Below, one piece after another: positions 38,202 to 47,379 of a DNA stretch of 51,741 nucleotides. The stretch spans positions 1-51,741 of the forward strand of contig JAIXUP010000050.1 in the NCBI GenBank assembly GCA_027483505.1, read 5' to 3'. Both the position numbers and the translations under genes were made by a program. Source of the stretch: Hyphomicrobiales bacterium. Lineage in GTDB: Bacteria; Pseudomonadota; Alphaproteobacteria; Rhizobiales; Beijerinckiaceae. Position 1 is the first letter of the stretch; each line of letters starts with the position of its first letter. The notes under the pieces were generated by a model. That model saw nothing but the letters and a program-made list of their open reading frames with translations, searched no databases and had not been told where the DNA came from.

Positions 38202-39089
38202 TCACCCGGGCTGGCAACTCGGACAGAAAAACGTCGACCGCCCCGACTGCACCATCCGCTCCACGGTGCTGCCGCAACCGGGCGTGACGCACGCCTCGCC
38301 CTCCCGGTCATAGACCTTGAAGGCATGCTGGAAGTAGCCCAGCGAGCCGTCTGTGTGGGCGAAATCGCGCAAGGTTGAGCCGCCTGCTGCGATGGCTTCG
38401 GTCAGCACATCGCGGATGATCTGTGCGAGTTCGTGCGCCTTGGGGCGGGGCCGCCCCGTCTTGGTGGCGATCCCGCCCGCCGGCAATTCCGGGTGCAGGC
38501 CCGCGCGGAACAGCGCCTCACAGACATAGATATTGCCAAGACCCGCGATCAGCCGCTGGTCCAGAAGCGCGGCTTTCAGCGGCGCGGCCTTGCCGGCAAA
38601 CAGCGCGGCAAGCGTCTCGCCGGACAGCGCGTTGCCGAGCGGCTCGATGCCCATGCCGGCAAAATGCTTCGACTGGAACAGGTCCGCCATCGGCGCCATG
38701 TCCATGAAGCCGAAGCGGCGCACATCATTGTAGGTAATGCGGCCGGCGCTGCCGAGCTCGAACACGACATGATCGTGGATCACATGGCGGCCCGCATCGG
38801 CATAGAACACACCCGGTTCGTGCGCAGGCGAGCCGGGGGCTTCGATGATGAACCGGCCGGTCATGCCCAGATGCATGATCAGCGCCTCGCCTGATCCAAG
38901 CTCCGCAATGAGGTATTTCGCCCGGCGCGACAGGCTTTTCACCTGCTGGCCGCTCACCCGCTCGGCAAAACGGTCAGGGAAGGCAAAGCGCAGATCCTTG
39001 CGGCGGAGGACGAGCCGCTCGACGCGCGCGCCGACCAGCACCGGCTCAAGCCCGCGGCGGACGGTTTCGACCTCGGGCAGTTCGGGCAT
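38202..39089 (-). CDS. mutM: Formamidopyrimidine-DNA glycosylase
   Basis: MutM (Fpg) excises 8-oxoguanine and ring-opened purines. The 295-residue protein begins [16 protein letters not shown], in which the exposed Pro2 is the nucleophile and Glu3 and Glu6 are catalytic, so the start at 39089 is certain. The helix-two-turn-helix lies around [20 protein letters not shown], and the C-terminal zinc finger uses CVTPGC and CPSC. It is divergent from ubiE with only 77 bp between them, a conserved arrangement in this order. Confidence 0.97.
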   Translation of the reverse strand: MPELPEVETVRRGLEPVLVGARVERLVLRRKDLRFAFPDRFAERVSGQQVKSLSRRAKYLIAELGSGEALIMHLGMTGRFIIEAPGSPAHEPGVFYADAGRHVIHDHVVFELGSAGRITYNDVRRFGFMDMAPMADLFQSKHFAGMGIEPLGNALSGETLAALFAGKAAPLKAALLDQRLIAGLGNIYVCEALFRAGLHPELPAGGIATKTGRPRPKAHELAQIIRDVLTEAIAAGGSTLRDFAHTDGSLGYFQHAFKVYDREGEACVTPGCGSTVERMVQSGRSTFFCPSCQPG

Positions 39090-39166
39090 GGGCGATGTCT
39101 TCCGGTTCTCGAGGACGCGTTCACTGTGGCGTCATGCCCGCATAGCGCGGCGCAGCGCTTTTCGCT

Positions 39167-39970
39167 ATGACAGCGCCCATGAGCACGCGCAACACACCGC
39201 CATCCTCCGCCCCCGATTCGGATCACGCCACCCATTTCGGCTATGAAACCGTGCGTCTGGCGGACAAGCAGGCCAAGGTCGATGACGTCTTCCACAAGGT
39301 GGCGGCCCGCTATGACCTGATGAACGACTTCATGTCGGCGGGACTGCACCGCATCTGGAAGGATGTGCTGGTCGCGATGGTGAAGCCATCGAAGGCTCGG
39401 CCGTTCCATCACCTCGATGTGGCCGGGGGCACCGGCGATGTCGCCTTCAGGGTGCTGGAGGCCGGCGGCCCCCAGACGGCGGTCACGGTCCTCGACATCA
39501 ACGGCGACATGCTTGAGGTCGGGCGGACGCGGGCCGACAAGCGTTTTGCCGAGGATGGGCGGATCGCGTTCGTTGAAGCCAATGCCGAGGACCTGCCCTT
39601 TGAGGACAGGACATTCGACGCCTACACCATCGCCTTCGGCATCCGGAATGTGCCCCGCATCGACAAGGCCCTGAGCGAGGCCTGCCGCGTGCTGAAGCGC
39701 GGCGGCCGCTTCCTGTGCCTCGAGTTCAGCCATGTCGATGTGCCGCTGCTCGATCAGGTCTACGAGGCCTACTCGTTCAACGTGATTCCGCCCATGGGCC
39801 GGATGGTGACGGGCGAAGCCGAGCCTTATCAGTACCTCGTCGAATCGATCCGGACGTTCCCGAAACCGAAGGCATTTGAAAGCATGATCACCGAGGCCGG
39901 CTTTTCCCGGGCCAGCCATACCATGCTGACCGGCGGCGTCGTCGCGATCCACTCCGGCTGGAAGCTGTAG
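39167..39970 (+). CDS. ubiE: Ubiquinone/menaquinone C-methyltransferase UbiE
   Basis: A SAM-dependent methyltransferase for the C-methylation step of ubiquinone synthesis. The 267-residue protein carries family motifs [18 protein letters not shown], the SAM loop [16 protein letters not shown] and the signature [17 protein letters not shown]. The first ~25 residues form an unconserved extension; an in-frame ATG at 39179 is an equally possible start. It is followed 8 bp later by ubiB. Confidence 0.95.
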   Translation: MTAPMSTRNTPPSSAPDSDHATHFGYETVRLADKQAKVDDVFHKVAARYDLMNDFMSAGLHRIWKDVLVAMVKPSKARPFHHLDVAGGTGDVAFRVLEAGGPQTAVTVLDINGDMLEVGRTRADKRFAEDGRIAFVEANAEDLPFEDRTFDAYTIAFGIRNVPRIDKALSEACRVLKRGGRFLCLEFSHVDVPLLDQVYEAYSFNVIPPMGRMVTGEAEPYQYLVESIRTFPKPKAFESMITEAGFSRASHTMLTGGVVAIHSGWKL

Positions 39971-39978
39971 GACTCCCG

Positions 39979-41544
39979 TTGTTTTCAACACTTGCATCGC
40001 TGGCGAGACTGGCGCGCGTCGGCTTTGTGCTGGCGCGCGAGGGCGCGCTGGCGCTGGTCGAGCCGTCCGCGCTGCCGCCAGGCCCGCCGCGCTGGGGTCT
40101 GAAGCTCGCGCGCCTGATCGAGCGCCCCAATGTCGGCGGATCGGCCGAGCGGCTGGCGGCTGCGCTGACGCGGCTCGGGCCGAGCCATGTCAAGTTCGGC
40201 CAGTTCCTGGCCACGCGGCCGGATGTGGTCGGCATGCGGGTCGCGGCCGATCTCTCGCAGCTTCAGGATCGGATGGAGCCGTTTGACACGGCCATTGCGG
40301 TGAAGACCGTGGAAGCCGCCCTCGGCAAGCCGATCGCCGCGGTGTTCCGCGTTTTCGATCCGCCGATTGCCGCCGCATCGATCTCGCAGGTCCACCCGGC
40401 GCTGACCCATGACGGACGCAAGATGGCCGTGAAGGTTCTCCGCCCGCAGGTGAGGGAGCGCTTCACGCGCGATCTCAAGGCGATGCGGCGCGGCGCGGAA
40501 CTCGCCGAGCAATTCTCGCCTGAAGCCAAGCGCCTGCGCGTCACCGGGGTGGTCGATACCTTGATCCGCTCGGTTACGATGGAAATGGACCTCAGGCTCG
40601 AGGCCGCCGCGCTCTCAGAGCTGGCCGAGAACACCGCCAAGGACAGCGACTTCCGCGTGCCGAAGCCCGATTGGGAATTGACGGCCCGCGATGTGCTGGT
40701 GGCCGAGTGGGTCGACGGCATCCGCATGTCGGACCTCGCCGCCATCGAGGCGGCCGGTCATGACAGGGTGGCGCTGGGACGCAGCATCATCCAGTCCTTT
40801 CTCAAGCACACCTTGCGGGATGGCTTCTTCCACGCAGACATGCACCCCGGAAACCTGTTCGTCGATGCCGAAGGCCGGATCGTGGCGGTCGATGGCGGCA
40901 TCATGGGACGGCTTGGTCCGAAGGAGCGGCGGTTCCTCGCCGAAATCCTCCTCGGCTTCATCACCCGCAACTACCGTCGTGTGGCGGAGGTGCACTTCGA
41001 GGCCGGCTATGTGCCGGCGCACCATTCGGTCGATGATTTTGCCCAGGCGATCAGGGCCGTGGGCGAGCCGATCCATGACCGCAGCGCCGACCAGATATCC
41101 ATGGCCAAGGTGCTGACGCTCCTGTTCGAGATCACCGGCCTGTTCGACATGAAGACCCGGACCGAACTGGTGATGCTGCAGAAGACGATGGTGGTTGTTG
41201 AAGGCGTCGGGCGCATGCTCGATCCGCACCTCGATATGTGGCGGACGGCCGAGCCGGTCGTGCGCGACTGGATCACACGCAATCTGGGGCCTGTCGGCCG
41301 GATCGAGGATGCGGGACGCGGCGTGATGTCGCTCGCCGGCGCGGTCGCGCAATTGCCCGACACGGTCGCACGCGGCGAACGGCTCCTCGCGCATCTGGAA
41401 GAGGCCACTGCGCGCGGCTTCGCGCTCGATGCCGACAGCGTGGCGGCCATTGGCCGCGCGGAAGCGGCGCGCAATCGCTGGGGCAATCTGGCGCTCTGGC
41501 TGATCGCCGCGCTTCTGGCTTATGGCATCTTTGCCGGATTGTGA
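39979..41544 (+). CDS. ubiB: UbiB-family atypical kinase
   Basis: A 521-residue member of the UbiB/ADCK/COQ8 family, needed for ubiquinone biosynthesis and located at the membrane. The signature KFGQ (72-75), the Ala-rich loop that replaces the usual glycine loop (AAASISQVHPA), the ion-pair lysine in MAVKVLRPQV and the DMHPGNLF / VDGGIMGRL catalytic segments are present. One or two hydrophobic helices end the protein (NLALWLIAALLAYGIFAGL). The start is TTG 39979, 8 bp after the ubiE stop, with TAGGA upstream, so it is probably co-transcribed with ubiE. Confidence 0.93.
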   Translation: MFSTLASLARLARVGFVLAREGALALVEPSALPPGPPRWGLKLARLIERPNVGGSAERLAAALTRLGPSHVKFGQFLATRPDVVGMRVAADLSQLQDRMEPFDTAIAVKTVEAALGKPIAAVFRVFDPPIAAASISQVHPALTHDGRKMAVKVLRPQVRERFTRDLKAMRRGAELAEQFSPEAKRLRVTGVVDTLIRSVTMEMDLRLEAAALSELAENTAKDSDFRVPKPDWELTARDVLVAEWVDGIRMSDLAAIEAAGHDRVALGRSIIQSFLKHTLRDGFFHADMHPGNLFVDAEGRIVAVDGGIMGRLGPKERRFLAEILLGFITRNYRRVAEVHFEAGYVPAHHSVDDFAQAIRAVGEPIHDRSADQISMAKVLTLLFEITGLFDMKTRTELVMLQKTMVVVEGVGRMLDPHLDMWRTAEPVVRDWITRNLGPVGRIEDAGRGVMSLAGAVAQLPDTVARGERLLAHLEEATARGFALDADSVAAIGRAEAARNRWGNLALWLIAALLAYGIFAGL

Positions 41545-41670
41545 GAGGCAAAGCCGGCTACCTTCCTGCTGTGAGCGGCGCAAACAGGCTGTCGCCCCGT
41601 GCCCCCGTATGTTGCGGTCGTCCGGTCCGGGCAGGGTTGCAACGGCGTGGGCGTTCGGCTTATCTGGGCC

Positions 41671-43143
41671 ATGACAGAACAAAAGAACCTTCCCTATCAC
41701 CGTGCCGCCACTGCCGGCGAAGCCATCGACAAGCTCCAGGAGCTGTACGAGAAGGCCACCGGGGCCATTCGCAAGGCGCTTGACGCCTACCTAACCGACC
41801 GCACCGTCCCGACCCCCGAACAGCGCGCGCGCTTCCGCTATCCCGAATTGCGCGTGACCTATGAACCCGATGCGCTGCCGGGCAAGTCGCGCCGGGCCTA
41901 CGCCAAGTTTGCGGCGCCGGGGATCTATGCCACCACGGTCACGCACCCGGCGGAGTTCCGCGACTATCTGCTCGATCAGTTGACGCCCCTGATGCGCGAC
42001 TACGGCGCTGTGGTCGAGGTTGGCGTCAGCGCCCAGGAAATCCCCTATCCCTACGCGCTCCACGGCGGCGATGAGCTGGCGCGCGGCGGCGTGACGGCTG
42101 CCGAACTGGCGCAGCATTTCCCCGTGCCGCTGCTGTCCGCCATCGGCGACGAGATCGCCGACGGGACCTTCGACATGACGGGCGATGGGCCGAGGCCGCT
42201 CAGCCTGTTCGACGCCGTGCGCACCGACTACTCGCTCAAGCGCCTTGTCCACTACACCGGCACCGACTGGCGATCCGTCCAGCACTGGATCCTGCTGACA
42301 AACTACCATCGCTATGTCGACCAGTTCGTGCGTCACGGCATCGAAGCCATCCGCGCCGGCGAGGCCGAACGGCTGGTTGCGCCCGGCGGCCTCGTGATCG
42401 ATGCACGCTCGGCCGATGAGTCGGCGGTGGCGCGGCTGGCCGCGGCGCCCTGGCACCGCTTCCAGATGCCGGCCTATCATCTGGTCAAGAAGGGTGGTCA
42501 GGGCATCACGCTCGTCAACATCGGGGTCGGCCCTTCCAACGCCAAGAACATCACGGATCATCTCGCGGTGCTGCGCCCGAACACCTGGCTGATGATCGGC
42601 CATTGCGGCGGTCTCAGGCAGGCGCAGGTCATCGGCGACTACGTGCTCGCCCATGCCTACTTCCGGCAGGACCGCATCCTCAACGATCTCCTGCCGCCAG
42701 AGATTCCGATCCCGGCGCTGGCCGAGGTGCAGATCGCGCTCCAGCAGGCAGCGGCCCGCGTCACGGGCGAGAGTGGCGACGCGCTCAAGAACCGGCTGCG
42801 CACCGGCACCGTGGTCACCTTCGACGACCGCAACTGGGAGCTTCAGTGGACGCCGGCCCGCAAGCGCATCAACCAGTCGCGCGCCATCGCCGTCGACATG
42901 GAATCAGGCACGATCGCGGCCCAGGGCTACCGGCTGCGCGTTCCCTATGGCACGCTCCTGTGCGTCTCCGACAAGCCGCTGCACGGCGAGATCAAGCTTC
43001 CGGGCGCGGCCAATGCCTTCTATGAGCGCGCAGTCAACGAGCATCTCAAGATCGGCATCGAGACGGTGGAGTTGCTCAAGCAGGCGGGCACCAGCATCCA
43101 CTCGCGCAAGCTGCGCTCGTTTGATGAGCCTCCGTTCCGGTGA
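41671..43143 (+). CDS. amn: AMP nucleosidase
   Basis: Hydrolyses AMP to adenine and ribose 5-phosphate. The 490-residue protein has an N-terminal AMN domain (about 1-180) and a C-terminal phosphorylase-like domain with GVGPSNAKNITDHLAVLRPN, IGHCGGLRQAQVIGDYVLAH and VDMESGTIAAQGYRLRVP. The length is typical for the family. It lies between ubiB and coaBC, two genes that are usually adjacent in Rhizobiales. The ATG at 41671 has no clear ribosome site (upstream TTATCTGGGCC), so it may use an unusual initiation context. Confidence 0.94.
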   Translation: MTEQKNLPYHRAATAGEAIDKLQELYEKATGAIRKALDAYLTDRTVPTPEQRARFRYPELRVTYEPDALPGKSRRAYAKFAAPGIYATTVTHPAEFRDYLLDQLTPLMRDYGAVVEVGVSAQEIPYPYALHGGDELARGGVTAAELAQHFPVPLLSAIGDEIADGTFDMTGDGPRPLSLFDAVRTDYSLKRLVHYTGTDWRSVQHWILLTNYHRYVDQFVRHGIEAIRAGEAERLVAPGGLVIDARSADESAVARLAAAPWHRFQMPAYHLVKKGGQGITLVNIGVGPSNAKNITDHLAVLRPNTWLMIGHCGGLRQAQVIGDYVLAHAYFRQDRILNDLLPPEIPIPALAEVQIALQQAAARVTGESGDALKNRLRTGTVVTFDDRNWELQWTPARKRINQSRAIAVDMESGTIAAQGYRLRVPYGTLLCVSDKPLHGEIKLPGAANAFYERAVNEHLKIGIETVELLKQAGTSIHSRKLRSFDEPPFR

Positions 43144-43172
43144 TAGGACATCTCCGGAACTGAGGACGTCTC

Positions 43173-44423
43173 GTGCCGAACGGAAAATCCATCCTCCTGA
43201 TCGTCGGCGGCGGCATCGCCGCCTACAAGGCGCTTGAACTGGTGCGGCTCGCGCGCCGCAAGGGCATTGCCGTGACGCCGATCCTGACCAAGGCCGGCGC
43301 AGAGTTCGTCACCCCGCTGTCATTGGCCGGGCTGGCCGGATCGAAGGTCTATGACGATCTGTTTTCCCTGACCGACGAGGTCGAAATGGGACATATCGCC
43401 TTGTCGCGCTCGGCGGATCTTGTGGTCGTCGTCCCGGCGACGGCTGATCTGATCGCGAAGATGGCGAATGGCATCGCCAATGACATGGCCAGCGTGGCGC
43501 TTCTTGCGACGGACAAGGACATCCTGATCGCGCCGGCGATGAATGTGCGCATGTGGCACCATCCAGCGACCCAGCGCAATCTCGAGACCTTGCGGCGCGA
43601 CGGCGTCACGATCGTCGGACCAGCGACAGGCGCCATGGCCTGCGGCGAGTTCGGTCCCGGCCGTTTGGTCGAGCCGCCGGAACTGCTGGCCGCCATCGAG
43701 GCCAAGCTGATGACGTGCGTTCCGAAACCGATGCCGGGTCAGGCGCTGGCGGGCAAGCACGTACTCGTCACTTCGGGCCCAACCCACGAGCCGATCGATC
43801 CGGTGCGCTATATCGCCAACCGCTCCTCGGGCAAGCAGGGCCACGCCATTGCTGCTGCGGCGGCCGCAGCGGGCGCGAGGGTGACCCTGATTTCCGGGCC
43901 GGTGAGCCTTGCCGACCCCGCAGGCGTCACGACCGTGCATGTCACGACCGCACGACAGATGCTGGCCGCCACCGAGGCGGCCTTGCCGGCGGACATCGCG
44001 ATCTTCGCTGCGGCAGTGGCGGATTGGCGGGTGGCGAACGCGGCGGATGAGAAGCTCAAGAAGACCGCCGGGTCGGCGTCCGGCGCGCCTGCGCTGGCCC
44101 TGGCCGAGAATCCGGACATCCTCTCGACTGTCGCGCACCTCAAGGCTGGCCGTCCGGCCTGCGTGGTCGGCTTCGCGGCCGAAACCGAGCACGTGATCGC
44201 CAACGCGACGGCCAAGTTCAGGCGCAAGGGTTGCGATCTGCTCGTCGCCAATGATGTCAGCCTGACCGGCTCCGGCATTGCCGGCGGCGTGTTCGGCGGC
44301 GACGCCAACGCCGTGCATCTGGTGAGCGCGTCGGGCGTGGTGTCATGGCCCGTCATGGGCAAGGACGAGGTGGCGGCGAAGCTTATTGCGCATCTCGCGG
44401 CGCTGGACAGTGGCTGGGCCTGA
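43173..44423 (+). CDS. coaBC: CoaBC: phosphopantothenoylcysteine decarboxylase / phosphopantothenate-cysteine ligase
   Basis: A bifunctional coenzyme A enzyme of 416 residues. The N-terminal flavoprotein CoaC domain (about 1-180) contains the histidine in [12 protein letters not shown] and the cysteine in [13 protein letters not shown]; the C-terminal CoaB domain starts at [16 protein letters not shown] and has [12 protein letters not shown] and the CTP-binding segment. Start is GTG 43173. Its TGA overlaps the dut start by one base (TGATG), suggesting translational coupling. Confidence 0.96.
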   Translation: MPNGKSILLIVGGGIAAYKALELVRLARRKGIAVTPILTKAGAEFVTPLSLAGLAGSKVYDDLFSLTDEVEMGHIALSRSADLVVVVPATADLIAKMANGIANDMASVALLATDKDILIAPAMNVRMWHHPATQRNLETLRRDGVTIVGPATGAMACGEFGPGRLVEPPELLAAIEAKLMTCVPKPMPGQALAGKHVLVTSGPTHEPIDPVRYIANRSSGKQGHAIAAAAAAAGARVTLISGPVSLADPAGVTTVHVTTARQMLAATEAALPADIAIFAAAVADWRVANAADEKLKKTAGSASGAPALALAENPDILSTVAHLKAGRPACVVGFAAETEHVIANATAKFRRKGCDLLVANDVSLTGSGIAGGVFGGDANAVHLVSASGVVSWPVMGKDEVAAKLIAHLAALDSGWA

Positions 44424-44893
44424 TGCGATTGGCGCCGTCGCTTGCCGTCCGTGTAACGATCCTGCCGCATGCCGAAGGCCTGGCCTTGCCGTCCTATGCC
44501 AGCGTGGGCGCCGCGGGCCTTGACCTGATCGCCGCGATCCATGACGGCGACGTTTTGACGCTTGCGCCCTGTGAAAGGGGCCTTGTCCCGACCGGGTTGG
44601 CGCTCCAGTTACCCGAAGGATTTGAAGCGCAGGTGCGACCGCGCTCCGGGTTGGCTCTCAAGCATGGTGTCACCGTGCTGAACAGTCCGGGGACGATCGA
44701 CGCCGATTATCGTGGGGAGATCAGGGTTATCCTGATCAATCTCGGTCAGGAGCCCTTTACGCTCCGCCGGGGTGACAGGATCGCCCAACTCGTCGTGGCG
44801 CAGGTCACGCGCGCGGTTTTGCACAGGGCGGACAGCCTTGAACAGACCGAACGCGGGACCGGCGGTTTCGGTTCCACTGGCGTCGGCTCCTGA
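44423..44893 (+). CDS. dut: dUTP diphosphatase
   Basis: A trimeric dUTPase of 156 residues that hydrolyses dUTP to dUMP and keeps uracil out of DNA. All five family motifs can be seen, including [44 protein letters not shown] and the C-terminal GTGGFGSTG that closes over the active site. ATG 44423 overlaps the coaBC stop. The coaBC-dut pair is conserved across bacteria. Confidence 0.97.
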   Translation: MRLAPSLAVRVTILPHAEGLALPSYASVGAAGLDLIAAIHDGDVLTLAPCERGLVPTGLALQLPEGFEAQVRPRSGLALKHGVTVLNSPGTIDADYRGEIRVILINLGQEPFTLRRGDRIAQLVVAQVTRAVLHRADSLEQTERGTGGFGSTGVGS

Positions 44894-44944
44894 GGAGGTG
44901 ACGCGTCGAGAGCCTGCGACAGTGTCTTGAAAGGTCTTGCCAGC

Positions 44945-45397
44945 ATGATTCTGCTATCCCGCCGGAGTCTTTTGTCCATCGCTGCCGTGGTCGACATCGC
45001 CCTGCATGCGCGTCCCCAGCCTGTTTCCGCCAAGATGCTCGCGGCGCGGCACGATCTGCCGCCGCGGCACCTTGAGACGGTCCTGCAGGCGCTCGTGCGG
45101 CACGGAATCCTGAAAGGCGTGCGGGGGCCGCGCGGCGGCTACGAGGTTGCCAGGGAGCGCCGCCGCATTACGGCCGGAGACATCGTGCGTGCAGCGATGT
45201 CAGTGACCGGTGAGGATGATTTGCCGCCGCTGCCGCATTCTCGGCTGGTCGATGAAATCGTCGGCCCGGAGGTCAAGGCCGCCGGCGAGGCGTTCCTTGC
45301 ACGGTTGGACGGAATCTCGGTCGAGGATCTTTGCAAGCATGCGGAAAGCCGAAAGGTGTTCGGCGAGGATCTGGTCACGGCAGATTTCACAATATAG
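44945..45397 (+). CDS. Rrf2-family transcriptional regulator
   Basis: A 150-residue Rrf2 protein. The winged helix spans about 10-75 with the recognition segment [20 protein letters not shown] and the wing [14 protein letters not shown]. Only one cysteine is present in the C-terminal half (EDLCKHAES), so it lacks the three-cysteine iron-sulphur site of IscR, NsrR and RirA and resembles the CymR-type sulphur regulator instead. It stands 83 bp before cysK, and a set of TGTGAAA-like sites fills that gap and overlaps its own stop codon, so direct control of cysK is likely. ATG 44945 is chosen; a TTG at 44927 is possible. Confidence 0.88.
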   Translation: MILLSRRSLLSIAAVVDIALHARPQPVSAKMLAARHDLPPRHLETVLQALVRHGILKGVRGPRGGYEVARERRRITAGDIVRAAMSVTGEDDLPPLPHSRLVDEIVGPEVKAAGEAFLARLDGISVEDLCKHAESRKVFGEDLVTADFTI

Positions 45398-45436
45398 AAT
45401 GTGAAAATATTTATTTATCGACCTGTATTGTGAAAT
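45384..45436. promoter_or_regulatory. Candidate Rrf2 operator: repeated TGTGAAA sites before cysK
   Basis: ATTTCACAATA (45384-45394) and its exact reverse complement TATTGTGAAAT (45426-45436) form an 11-bp inverted repeat. A third partial copy, AATGTGAAAA, lies at 45398-45407 and pairs with the first as TTTCAC/GTGAAA around a 10-bp centre. The stretch is sharply AT-rich against its GC-rich surroundings. It overlaps the Rrf2 stop codon and runs into the cysK leader. Confidence 0.65.
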
Positions 45437-45480
45437 ATGGCATCAATCCTCATCTGCTCGTTCTGGATGAGGAAAACGCC

Positions 45481-46467
45481 ATGACGCAAGCTGCACGCAA
45501 GGCCGATACCGCCGCAACACGCATTCCGGGTCGCGGGCGAATCTATGATTCGATCACCGACACCATTGGCGATACGCCGATTGTCCGTCTCAATCGGATC
45601 GGGCTTGAGCGCGGCATCAAGGCGAACCTGCTCGCCAAGCTCGAGTTCTTCAATCCGATCGCCAGCGTCAAGGACCGGATCGGGGTCAACATGATCGATG
45701 CGCTGGAGGCGTCCGGCAAGCTGAAACCCGGCGGAACGCTGATCGAGCCGACCTCCGGCAACACCGGCATAGCGCTGGCCTTCGTGGCTGCCGCCCGCGG
45801 CTATCGGATGATCCTGGTGATGCCGGAGACCATGTCGCTGGAACGCCGCAAGATGCTCGCCCTTCTGGGCGCCGAACTCGTGCTCACGCCGGGCCCGCAG
45901 GGCATGCGCGGCGCGGTCGCCAAGGCCAATGAACTGCTTGCCGAGATTCCTGGTTCGATCGTGCCGCAGCAGTTTCAGAACCCGAACAATCCCGACATCC
46001 ACCGCCGCACGACAGCGGAGGAAATCTGGAACGACACCCATGGCGCCATTGACTACTTTGTCTCCGGCGTCGGCACGGGCGGCACCATCACCGGCGTCGG
46101 GCAGGTCCTCAAGGCGCGGAAGCCTTCGGTGAAGATTGTCGCTGTGGAGCCGGAGGATTCTCCAGTGCTGTCGGGCGGCGCGCCCGGCCCGCACAAGATC
46201 CAGGGCATCGGGGCGGGCTTCATTCCGGACGTCCTCGACCGCAGCGTGATCGACGAGGTGGTCACCGTCGGCAACCAGACAGCCTTCGACACGGCCCGCG
46301 CCCTCGCCCGGCTGGAGGGAATTCCCGGCGGCATCTCCTCCGGCGCCGCCGTGGCGGCGGCCCTTGAACTGGGCAGCAGGCCCGGAATGGCGGGCAAGAA
46401 CATCGTGATCATCATCCCGTCCTTTGCCGAGCGCTACATTTCGAGCGCACTGTTCGACGGGCTGTGA
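45481..46467 (+). CDS. cysK: Cysteine synthase A (O-acetylserine sulfhydrylase)
   Basis: Makes cysteine from O-acetylserine and sulphide. The 328-residue PLP enzyme has K64 in [14 protein letters not shown], the substrate loop [15 protein letters not shown], the phosphate-binding [12 protein letters not shown] and the C-terminal [19 protein letters not shown] 45481 follows GATGAGGA. The upstream AT-rich region and Rrf2 gene suggest sulphur-dependent regulation. About 15 extra residues precede the first conserved block. Confidence 0.95.
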   Translation: MTQAARKADTAATRIPGRGRIYDSITDTIGDTPIVRLNRIGLERGIKANLLAKLEFFNPIASVKDRIGVNMIDALEASGKLKPGGTLIEPTSGNTGIALAFVAAARGYRMILVMPETMSLERRKMLALLGAELVLTPGPQGMRGAVAKANELLAEIPGSIVPQQFQNPNNPDIHRRTTAEEIWNDTHGAIDYFVSGVGTGGTITGVGQVLKARKPSVKIVAVEPEDSPVLSGGAPGPHKIQGIGAGFIPDVLDRSVIDEVVTVGNQTAFDTARALARLEGIPGGISSGAAVAAALELGSRPGMAGKNIVIIIPSFAERYISSALFDGL

Positions 46468-46491
46468 GCGACGCGACAGCGAAAAAGTTCT

Positions 46492-46531
46492 GAAAAGGCG
46501 GCGAAGGCGGCGGTCCTGTCGTTGCCTTTTC
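46492..46531 (+). terminator. Inverted repeat downstream of cysK
   Basis: GAAAAGGC (46492-46499) and GCCTTTTC (46524-46531) form a perfect 8-bp stem with a 24-nt GC-rich interior. An alternative stem CGACAG/CTGTCG (46474-46479 with 46516-46521) overlaps it and cannot form at the same time. It lies 25 bp after the cysK stop; no T-run follows, so it may terminate, attenuate or belong to the channel leader. Confidence 0.4.
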
Positions 46532-46548
46532 GGGCGCCGTGAACAATC

Positions 46549-46578
46549 TCCGGGGGGATATCCTTCCCAACCCCCGGA
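46549..46578 (+). promoter_or_regulatory. Leader hairpin next to the ion-channel start codon
   Basis: TCCGGGGG (46549-46556) and CCCCCGGA (46571-46578) form a perfect 8-bp GC-rich stem with a 14-nt loop. The 3' arm ends 6 bases before the ATG at 46585 and contains the only purine-rich CGGA near the start, so the stem would hide the presumed ribosome site. Confidence 0.5.
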
Positions 46579-46584
46579 TGTTGC

Positions 46585-47379
46585 ATGACTGCGTTGCTGA
46601 CCTCGATCGTCAACCACCCCAGAACCGAACGCATTGTGATGATCCTGATCATCATCAATGCCATCACGCTTGGACTCGAAACCTCGAAATCGGTCATGGC
46701 CGATTACGGTCCGGCCCTGATGCTGCTGGACAAGGTTATTCTTGGCATTTTTGTCGCCGAACTGCTCGCGCGGATCATCGTCAAGCGGGCGGCCTTCTTC
46801 CGCGATCCGTGGAGCCTGTTCGATCTGTTCGTCGTGGGCATCGCCTTGGTGCCGACCAGCGAATCGCTCTCCGTCCTGCGGGCGCTGAGGGTGCTGCGCG
46901 CCTTGCGCCTGATCACGGTCGTGCCATCGCTGCGCAAGGTCGTCGCTGGCTTGATTGGCGCACTGCCGGGCATGGGGTCGATCGGCCTCCTGCTTGTGCT
47001 CGTCTACTACGTCTTCGCCGTGATGGGGACAAAGCTCTTCGGCGAGACAAACCCTGAGCTGTTCGGCTCGATCGGCACCACCGCCTACACCCTGTTCCAG
47101 TCCATGACCTTCGATGACTGGTCCAACGGCATCGTCAAGCCGCTCTACGAGAAGGGTCACAGCTGGGGCTGGGTCTTCGTCATCCTGTTCATGGTGCTGT
47201 CGGCCTTCATGGTGCTCAACCTGTTCATCGGCGTCGTCGTGACGGCGCTTGACGAGGTCACCGCCAGCGAGGCGCCGAAGCTGACCCATCCTGCGCACAG
47301 CAACGAGGACGTCGTCGCTGAACTCAAGGCGATGCGCGCCGAGATCGCCGCACTGCGCAGCGAGATGGCGAAACGCTAG
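46585..47379 (+). CDS. Bacterial voltage-gated ion channel (NavBac/CavBac family)
   Basis: A 264-residue six-helix channel of the NaChBac/NavAb family that would work as a homotetramer. S4 carries four arginines at every third position (R99, R102, R105, R108 in LRALRVLRALR). The pore follows with P-helix TTAYTLFQSM and the filter T175-F-D-D-W-S-N181, then S6 (FVILFMVLSAFMVLNLFIGVVV) and a C-terminal coiled coil (EDVVAELKAMRAEIAALRSEM). NavAb has TLESWSM and NaChBac TLESWAS at this place; the extra negative charge here resembles engineered calcium-selective filters. No standard ribosome site is exposed before the ATG. Confidence 0.92.
   Translation: MTALLTSIVNHPRTERIVMILIIINAITLGLETSKSVMADYGPALMLLDKVILGIFVAELLARIIVKRAAFFRDPWSLFDLFVVGIALVPTSESLSVLRALRVLRALRLITVVPSLRKVVAGLIGALPGMGSIGLLLVLVYYVFAVMGTKLFGETNPELFGSIGTTAYTLFQSMTFDDWSNGIVKPLYEKGHSWGWVFVILFMVLSAFMVLNLFIGVVVTALDEVTASEAPKLTHPAHSNEDVVAELKAMRAEIAALRSEMAKR

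Noticed and set aside
41637..41665. TTGCAA-17-TTATCT as a firm promoter for amn
   Set aside because: Only the spacing and part of the -35 fit; the -10 hexamer matches the consensus at two of six positions, so it is not listed as a feature.
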